This document shows positions 50,792 to 54,563 of a stretch of DNA of 54,563 nt, piece by piece. The stretch's first letter is position 1; each line of letters opens with the position of its first letter. Both the position numbers and the translations under genes were made by a program. The notes under the pieces were generated by a model. It saw nothing but the letters and a program-made list of their open reading frames with translations. It made no database searches and was not told the DNA's origin. This DNA is from Chromatiales bacterium (GTDB taxonomy: Bacteria; Pseudomonadota; Gammaproteobacteria; RBG-16-57-12). Location: positions 1 to 54,563 of the forward strand of contig JALSJH010000093.1 in assembly GCA_026989455.1 (NCBI GenBank). The letters run 5' to 3'.

Positions 50792-52804
50792 CTAGCTGGT
50801 AGAAAGAAGTGCCCGCTCTTTAAGGTGATGGATTTGGTCTCGCACCACACTGGCCTGCTCAAACTCTAGGTTGCGGGCATGAAGGTACATGGTGTCTTCC
50901 ATTTTTTTGATCTCTTTTTCGAGTTGGCTCGGGCTCATTTTCGCATAGACCGCCGCCTCATCGGCCACATGTGCATACTCTTTTGCGCTGGTCACGCCAC
51001 CCGGTCGCCCGCCTTGCATAACATCAAGTATCGCTTTCTCAATGCCCTTCGGTGTAATGTTGTTGGCTTGGTTGTGCGCGATCTGTTTCTCTCTGCGCCG
51101 CTCGGTTTCATCCATCGCAAAACGCATTGATTTGGTTATTTTATCGGCATATAAAATAGCGCGGCCATTCAGGTTACGCGCAGCACGACCAATGGTTTGA
51201 ATCAGCGAGCGCTTGGAGCGTAAAAAACCCTCTTTGTCTGCGTCGAGAATCGCCACCAGTGAAACTTCGGGGATATCTAACCCCTCACGCAGCAGGTTAA
51301 TGCCCACCAGAACGTCAAACACCCCTAGTCGTAAATCCCGTAGAATTTCGACCCGCTCGACGGTGTCGATATCCGAGTGCAAATAGCGCACTTTAATTCC
51401 ATGCTCATTCAGGTAATCACTCAAATCTTCGGCCATTCGTTTGGTCAGTGTGGTGACCAGCACCCTTTCGCCAAGCGCAATACGTTTGTTGGCTTCCGAC
51501 AGCAGGTCATCCACTTGGGTGGCCACCGGGCGTATTTCGATTTGTGGATCAACCAATCCGGTGGGGCGTACCACCTGCTCGGCCACTTCACCGGAGTGTT
51601 CCATCTCATAGTCAGCCGGGGTTGCCGAGACATAGATGGTTTGTGGCGAGCGCTGTTCAAACTCCTCAAACTTCATGGGTCGATTATCCAGCGCTGAGGG
51701 GAGCCGAAAACCATACTCGACCAGGTTCACTTTTCTGGCTCGATCCCCTTTGTACATGCCGCCAATTTGCGGCACGGTGACGTGACTCTCGTCGATAACC
51801 AGCAGCGCATCGTCGGGGAGATAGTCAAACAGTGTTGGCGGTGCATCACCGGGGGTACGGCCAGAGAGGTAGCGCGAGTAGTTTTCGATGCCCGAGCAGT
51901 AGCCCAGCTCCAGCATCATCTCAATATCGTAATTAACCCGCTGCTCAATACGCTGCGCCTCCACCAATTTATCAAGGCTACGCAGCTGTTCTAAGCGCTC
52001 TTTTAACTCGGCTTTAATAGGGTCGATGGCATCCAAAATTGTTTGGCGGGGTGTCACGTAGTGGGTGCCGGGATAGACCGTAGCGCGAGGTACTCGCTGC
52101 AACACTTCGCCGGTCAGCGGGTCAAACCACGCCAGCGACTCCACTTCATCATCAAACAGCTCAATTCTCAGTGCCCGCTTCTCCTCATCTGCCGGGAAGA
52201 TGTCGATCACTTCACCCCGCACCCGAAAAACACCGCGGTGAAAATCCGTATCATTGCGGCTATATTGCAGCTCTGCCAAGCGCGCCAGTACCGCACGTTG
52301 GTCAACGATCTCCCCTGTCGAGAGGTGCAACATCATCTTCAAATAGGCGTTAGGGTCACCCAAACCATAAATGGCCGAAACCGTGGCGACGATGATGGTA
52401 TCTTTGCGCTCAAGCATCGCCTTGGTGGCTGAGAGACGCATCTGCTCTATGTGCTCGTTAATTGAGGCATCTTTCTCAATGAAGGTATCGGTGCTTGGCA
52501 CATAGGCTTCGGGTTGATAGTAGTCATAGTAGGAGACAAAATATTCAACCGCATTTTCGGGGAAAAACTCACGTATTTCAGCATAGAGTTGGGCGGCCAG
52601 TGTCTTATTGGGTGCCATGATCAGGGCGGGTCTTTGCAGCTCTGCAATGACGTTGGCAATGGTAAATGTTTTACCCGAGCCGGTAACCCCTAGCAGGGTC
52701 ATTCCAGCCTCACCGGCTTTTAACCCCTCGACTAATGTTGTAATCGCGGAGGGTTGGTCTCCGGATGGTTTAAACTTTGAATTTAATTTGAAGGATTTGC
52801 TCAT
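50792..52804 (-). CDS. uvrB: Excinuclease ABC subunit B
   Basis: The protein has 670 residues, normal length. Motifs include Walker [34 protein letters not shown] (beta-hairpin that clamps DNA), DESHVT (Walker B) and [24 protein letters not shown] with QTIGRAARN. The C-terminal UVR domain [24 protein letters not shown] binds UvrC. It loads at UV lesions for nucleotide excision repair. It diverges from the aminotransferase gene. No clear LexA box (CTGT-N8-ACAG) was found upstream. Confidence 0.97.
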   Translation of the reverse strand: MSKSFKLNSKFKPSGDQPSAITTLVEGLKAGEAGMTLLGVTGSGKTFTIANVIAELQRPALIMAPNKTLAAQLYAEIREFFPENAVEYFVSYYDYYQPEAYVPSTDTFIEKDASINEHIEQMRLSATKAMLERKDTIIVATVSAIYGLGDPNAYLKMMLHLSTGEIVDQRAVLARLAELQYSRNDTDFHRGVFRVRGEVIDIFPADEEKRALRIELFDDEVESLAWFDPLTGEVLQRVPRATVYPGTHYVTPRQTILDAIDPIKAELKERLEQLRSLDKLVEAQRIEQRVNYDIEMMLELGYCSGIENYSRYLSGRTPGDAPPTLFDYLPDDALLVIDESHVTVPQIGGMYKGDRARKVNLVEYGFRLPSALDNRPMKFEEFEQRSPQTIYVSATPADYEMEHSGEVAEQVVRPTGLVDPQIEIRPVATQVDDLLSEANKRIALGERVLVTTLTKRMAEDLSDYLNEHGIKVRYLHSDIDTVERVEILRDLRLGVFDVLVGINLLREGLDIPEVSLVAILDADKEGFLRSKRSLIQTIGRAARNLNGRAILYADKITKSMRFAMDETERRREKQIAHNQANNITPKGIEKAILDVMQGGRPGGVTSAKEYAHVADEAAVYAKMSPSQLEKEIKKMEDTMYLHARNLEFEQASVVRDQIHHLKERALLSTS

Positions 52805-52830
52805 AAAATGATTCTGAAATTCGCATGAAT

Positions 52831-52863
52831 ACAGTAGTATATTACCACCCTAAGTACTACTGT
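52831..52863. promoter_or_regulatory. 9-bp inverted repeat between uvrB and the aminotransferase gene
   Basis: ACAGTAGTA (52831-52839) and TACTACTGT (52855-52863) are exact complements 15 bp apart in the divergent promoter region. It is not a LexA box. It may be an operator for one or both genes, or span a -10 region. Confidence 0.45.
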
Positions 52864-52892
52864 ATTTGATTTGTGGACTAAAAGGCTTTCAC

Positions 52893-54080
52893 TTGAACAT
52901 ACATCTTTCAAAGCGCGTCCAGCGTGTAAAACCATCCCCCACTCTCCTTGTTACTGCCCGGGCCAATGAGCTCAAAGCGGCTGGAAAAGATATTATCGGG
53001 CTGGGTGCTGGCGAGCCCGATTTTGATACGCCCGAGCACATAAAACAAGCGGCAATCGAAGCGATCAACAGTGGATTTACCAAGTATACCGCAGTTGACG
53101 GCACCGCAGAACTCAAGCAGGCGATCATTGATAAACTGCAACGCGATAATCAGCTAAGCTATCAAGCAGATCAGGTGCTAGTCTCTTGTGGTGGTAAGCA
53201 GAGTTTTTTCAACCTTGCCCAGGCGATGCTGGATGAGGGAGATGAGGTGATCATCCCCGCCCCCTACTGGGTTTCATACCCGGATATGGTGCTGCTGGCC
53301 GACGCCACGCCGGTTATTGTTGAAACCTCGCTGCATCAACAGTTCAAGATGACGGCGGAAATGCTTGAGGCCGCCATTACAGATAAAACACGCCTAGTGG
53401 TGATTAACAGCCCCTCCAACCCGAGTGGTGCCTGTTACAGCCAAGCCGAGTTGACCGCATTAGCTGCGGTACTCGAAAAATACCCGAAGATCATCATTGC
53501 CAGTGATGATATGTATGAACACATCATCTTGGGTGATCAGCCTTTCTGTAATATCTTGATGGCTTGCCCGGCACTGTATGAGCGCACGATGGTCTTAAAC
53601 GGAGTCTCTAAAGCCTACTCCATGACCGGCTGGCGTATCGGTTATGCCGCAGGGCCAGCGCCGTTAATCAAGGCGATGAAAAAAATCCAGTCACAAAGCA
53701 CATCTAACCCCACTTCTATTTCGCAAGTGGCCGCCACCACAGCACTGAGTGGCGGCAGTGAGTGTATTGATGTAATGTTGACTGCATTTAAAGCACGCCA
53801 TAACTACATTGTGACAGCCTTAAACCAGATCGATGGCGTTGAGTGCCTCCCTTCACAGGGTGCGTTTTACTCTTTTCCTTGTATGCAGGGTGTGATTGAT
53901 CGGATGAGTGGCATCAACAATGATGTTGAATTGGCCGAGTTTTTACTGACCAAAGCAGGTATCGCACTGGTACCCGGCTCAGCCTTTGGATCCCCCGGCT
54001 ATATGAGACTCTCTTTTGCCACCAGCATGGAGAACCTTGAAAAGGCAATTAATCGTATGAAATCAGCACTTTGCGTGTAA
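52893..54080 (+). CDS. Class I aspartate-type aminotransferase, TTG start
   Basis: The protein has 395 residues from TTG at 52893, with AAAGG 8 bp upstream; the resulting start MNIHLSKRVQRVKPSPTLL matches the family better than the longer frame. Features are IIGLGAGEPDFDTPEHI, YTAVDGTAELKQAI, PAPYWVSYPDMV, NSPSNPSGACYS and the pyridoxal-phosphate lysine in NGVSKAYSMTGWRIGY. It is the subgroup I-beta aspartate aminotransferase type, interconverting aspartate and 2-oxoglutarate with oxaloacetate and glutamate in the cytoplasm. Some homologues also use prephenate. Confidence 0.92.
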   Translation: MNIHLSKRVQRVKPSPTLLVTARANELKAAGKDIIGLGAGEPDFDTPEHIKQAAIEAINSGFTKYTAVDGTAELKQAIIDKLQRDNQLSYQADQVLVSCGGKQSFFNLAQAMLDEGDEVIIPAPYWVSYPDMVLLADATPVIVETSLHQQFKMTAEMLEAAITDKTRLVVINSPSNPSGACYSQAELTALAAVLEKYPKIIIASDDMYEHIILGDQPFCNILMACPALYERTMVLNGVSKAYSMTGWRIGYAAGPAPLIKAMKKIQSQSTSNPTSISQVAATTALSGGSECIDVMLTAFKARHNYIVTALNQIDGVECLPSQGAFYSFPCMQGVIDRMSGINNDVELAEFLLTKAGIALVPGSAFGSPGYMRLSFATSMENLEKAINRMKSALCV

Positions 54081-54112
54081 ACAAGAGCATCAAATAAATA
54101 TCATTTTTGGTA

Positions 54113-54141
54113 TTGACCCACTTGGGGTGTTTCTGTACTAT
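54113..54141 (+). promoter_or_regulatory. Sigma-70-type promoter of the tRNA-Asn genes
   Basis: TTGACC (-35, 54113-54118) and TACTAT (-10, 54136-54141) are 17 bp apart. The -10 lies 28 bp before the first tRNA-Asn. GC-containing discriminator bases follow, as in stable-RNA promoters. Confidence 0.82.
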
Positions 54142-54169
54142 ACGCACAACTTATCGAGTAGATAATTAT

Positions 54170-54245
54170 TCCCTGATAACTCAGTTGGTAGAGTAGCGGA
54201 CTGTTAATCCGTTTGTCGCTGGTTCGAGCCCAGCTCAGGGAGCCA
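54170..54245 (+). tRNA. tRNA-Asn (GTT), first copy
   Basis: This is a 76-nt cloverleaf with CCA encoded. The acceptor stem is TCCCTGA/TCAGGGA, and the anticodon loop CTGTTAA gives GTT. The D-arm AACTCAGTTGGTAGAGT and the T-arm GCTGGTTCGAGCCCAGC are normal. Confidence 0.97.
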
Positions 54246-54254
54246 TATTCAAAC

Positions 54255-54279
54255 ACCCGGATGTGATGCCGGGTTTTTT
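54255..54279 (+). terminator. Hairpin with T-run between the two tRNA-Asn genes
   Basis: CCCGG (54256-54260) and CCGGG (54269-54273) close an 8-base loop, followed by six T residues. It could end transcripts of the first tRNA, leaving partial read-through to the second. Confidence 0.72.
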
Positions 54280-54290
54280 AGTTTTACCAT

Positions 54291-54366
54291 TCCCTGATAA
54301 CTCAGTTGGTAGAGTAGCGGACTGTTAATCCGTTTGTCGCTGGTTCGAGCCCAGCTCAGGGAGCCA
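54291..54366 (+). tRNA. tRNA-Asn (GTT), second copy
   Basis: The sequence is identical to the first copy, base for base, from TCCCTGA to GCCA. The 45-bp spacer shows no separate promoter, so it probably relies on read-through from the first copy. Confidence 0.97.
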
Positions 54367-54371
54367 AACAT

Positions 54372-54408
54372 AAAAAAGCCTATAGAGTGATCTATAGGCT
54401 TTTTTTTG
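54372..54408 (+). terminator. Terminator after the second tRNA-Asn
   Basis: AAAAAAGCCTATAG (54372-54385) and CTATAGGCTTTTTT (54392-54405) are perfect complements with a 6-base loop and a T-run. It is stronger than the hairpin between the two tRNA genes. Confidence 0.9.
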
Positions 54409-54428
54409 CCTGCGCGTAACACAACTAC

Positions 54429-54563
54429 CCATCGCAAGCTGAAGCTTGCTCCTACCAATACATGTCGCGGATACCGCATATTGTAGGAGCCATCTTTAGA
54501 TGGCGAAATAGCTAACCATCGCAAGCTGAAGCTTGCTCCTACCAATACCTATGGCGGATGCCA
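54429..54563. repeat. REP/BIME-like cluster at the right edge
   Basis: A 32-bp unit beginning CATCGCAAGCTGAAGCTTGC occurs twice, at 54430-54461 and 54517-54548, each followed by a similar GCGGAT-containing tail. Between them, in the opposite sense, is GTAGGAGCCATCTTTAGATGGC (54483-54504), a GTAGGAG-headed hairpin. The unit's inverse is also headed GTAGGAG. The GTAG head plus short palindrome is the pattern of REP sequences of Pseudomonas and related bacteria. The cluster may continue beyond the window. Confidence 0.8.

Noticed and set aside
52805-52892. LexA/SOS box upstream of uvrB
   Set aside because: The nearest CTGT is not followed by ACAG at the required 8-base spacing; GAAT stands there instead.
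54249-54545. Minus-strand reading frame of 98 residues across the tRNA-Asn genes and REP cluster
   Set aside because: It is the antisense of tRNA and repeat sequence. Its WARTSDKRINSPLLYQLSYQG segment is the familiar false translation of a tRNA complement.
54429-54548. CRISPR array suggested by the repeated 32-bp unit
   Set aside because: There are only two direct copies, the spacing is not regular, an inverted hairpin sits between them, and no cas genes are near. REP sequences explain it better.

Overview
The window is a contiguous stretch of a gammaproteobacterial chromosome. The enlarged PstC and PstA permeases, the initiator tRNA, the tmRNA tag peptide ANDDNYALAA, the SmpB, UvrB and SodB sequences and the czcCBA order all fit that class. 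Several c-type haem proteins, a PEP-CTERM protein and metal efflux genes suggest a free-living or symbiotic environmental lineage, perhaps a sulfur oxidiser. That last point is inference, because no diagnostic energy gene lies in the window.

Layout. 1-2000: end of a VF530-family gene, then a translationally coupled HipA-like kinase and DUF3037 pair. 2200-6070: a receiver-only response regulator, two Sel1-repeat proteins, a pseudouridine synthase homologue with an altered active site, a DUF4124 protein and a K+ channel. 6480-10850: a five-haem lipoprotein cytochrome, two small monohaem proteins that are probable paralogues, an HPt/HD-GYP-type signalling protein and initiator tRNA-fMet. 10970-15110: a tandem pair of CBS-domain proteins, a CDF metal exporter, an ECF sigma factor, and a thioredoxin-like plus CcdA-like pair. 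15100-20900: a DAGK-like/DUF389 membrane protein, a GH57-like protein and a lipoprotein serpin. 21190-26020: the AmmeMemoRadiSam trio (amrS diverging from amrB-amrA), a lone hydantoinase-B-type gene and sodB. 26230-35230: a complete phosphate regulon (phoB-phoR, pstS, pstC-pstA-pstB-phoU), with Pho-box-like sites before phoB, pstS and pstC. 35600-42010: czcCBA heavy-metal efflux and a small His-rich leader protein. 42460-44440: a PEP-CTERM protein, then a wrecked type I restriction locus (hsdR start, transposase fragment, hsdS end) lying against the 3' end of ssrA. 44440-45340: ssrA and smpB. 45600-50730: an envelope gene cluster (LPP20-type lipoprotein, transglutaminase-like protein, COG3014-type lipoprotein, second LPP20-type lipoprotein). 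50790-54370: uvrB, a class I aminotransferase and two identical tRNA-Asn genes.

The most distinctive non-genic feature is a dispersed family of about 155-160 bp palindromic elements. Each has 18-bp terminal inverted repeats (consensus GGAAGCTCTGATTAAGTC ... GACTTGATCAGAGCTTCC) and a self-complementary interior. There are four full-length copies, one truncated copy, one 85-bp internally deleted copy and two derivatives of about 40 bp that are little more than the two ends. Copies sit against gene boundaries: one ends 4 bp from a start codon, one supplies a stop codon, and one begins 4 bp after a stop codon. No transposase for the family is present, so they look like non-autonomous MITEs. A second, unrelated class of REP-like hairpins occurs near 21.0, 50.7 and 54.4-54.5 kb.

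Functional logic: the clearest regulated modules are phosphate sensing and uptake under PhoBR, metal export (czcCBA and the CDF protein), trans-translation (ssrA-smpB), and the uncharacterised envelope lipoprotein cluster. The best candidates for undescribed biology are that lipoprotein cluster, the HipA-like/DUF3037 pair and the MITE family.
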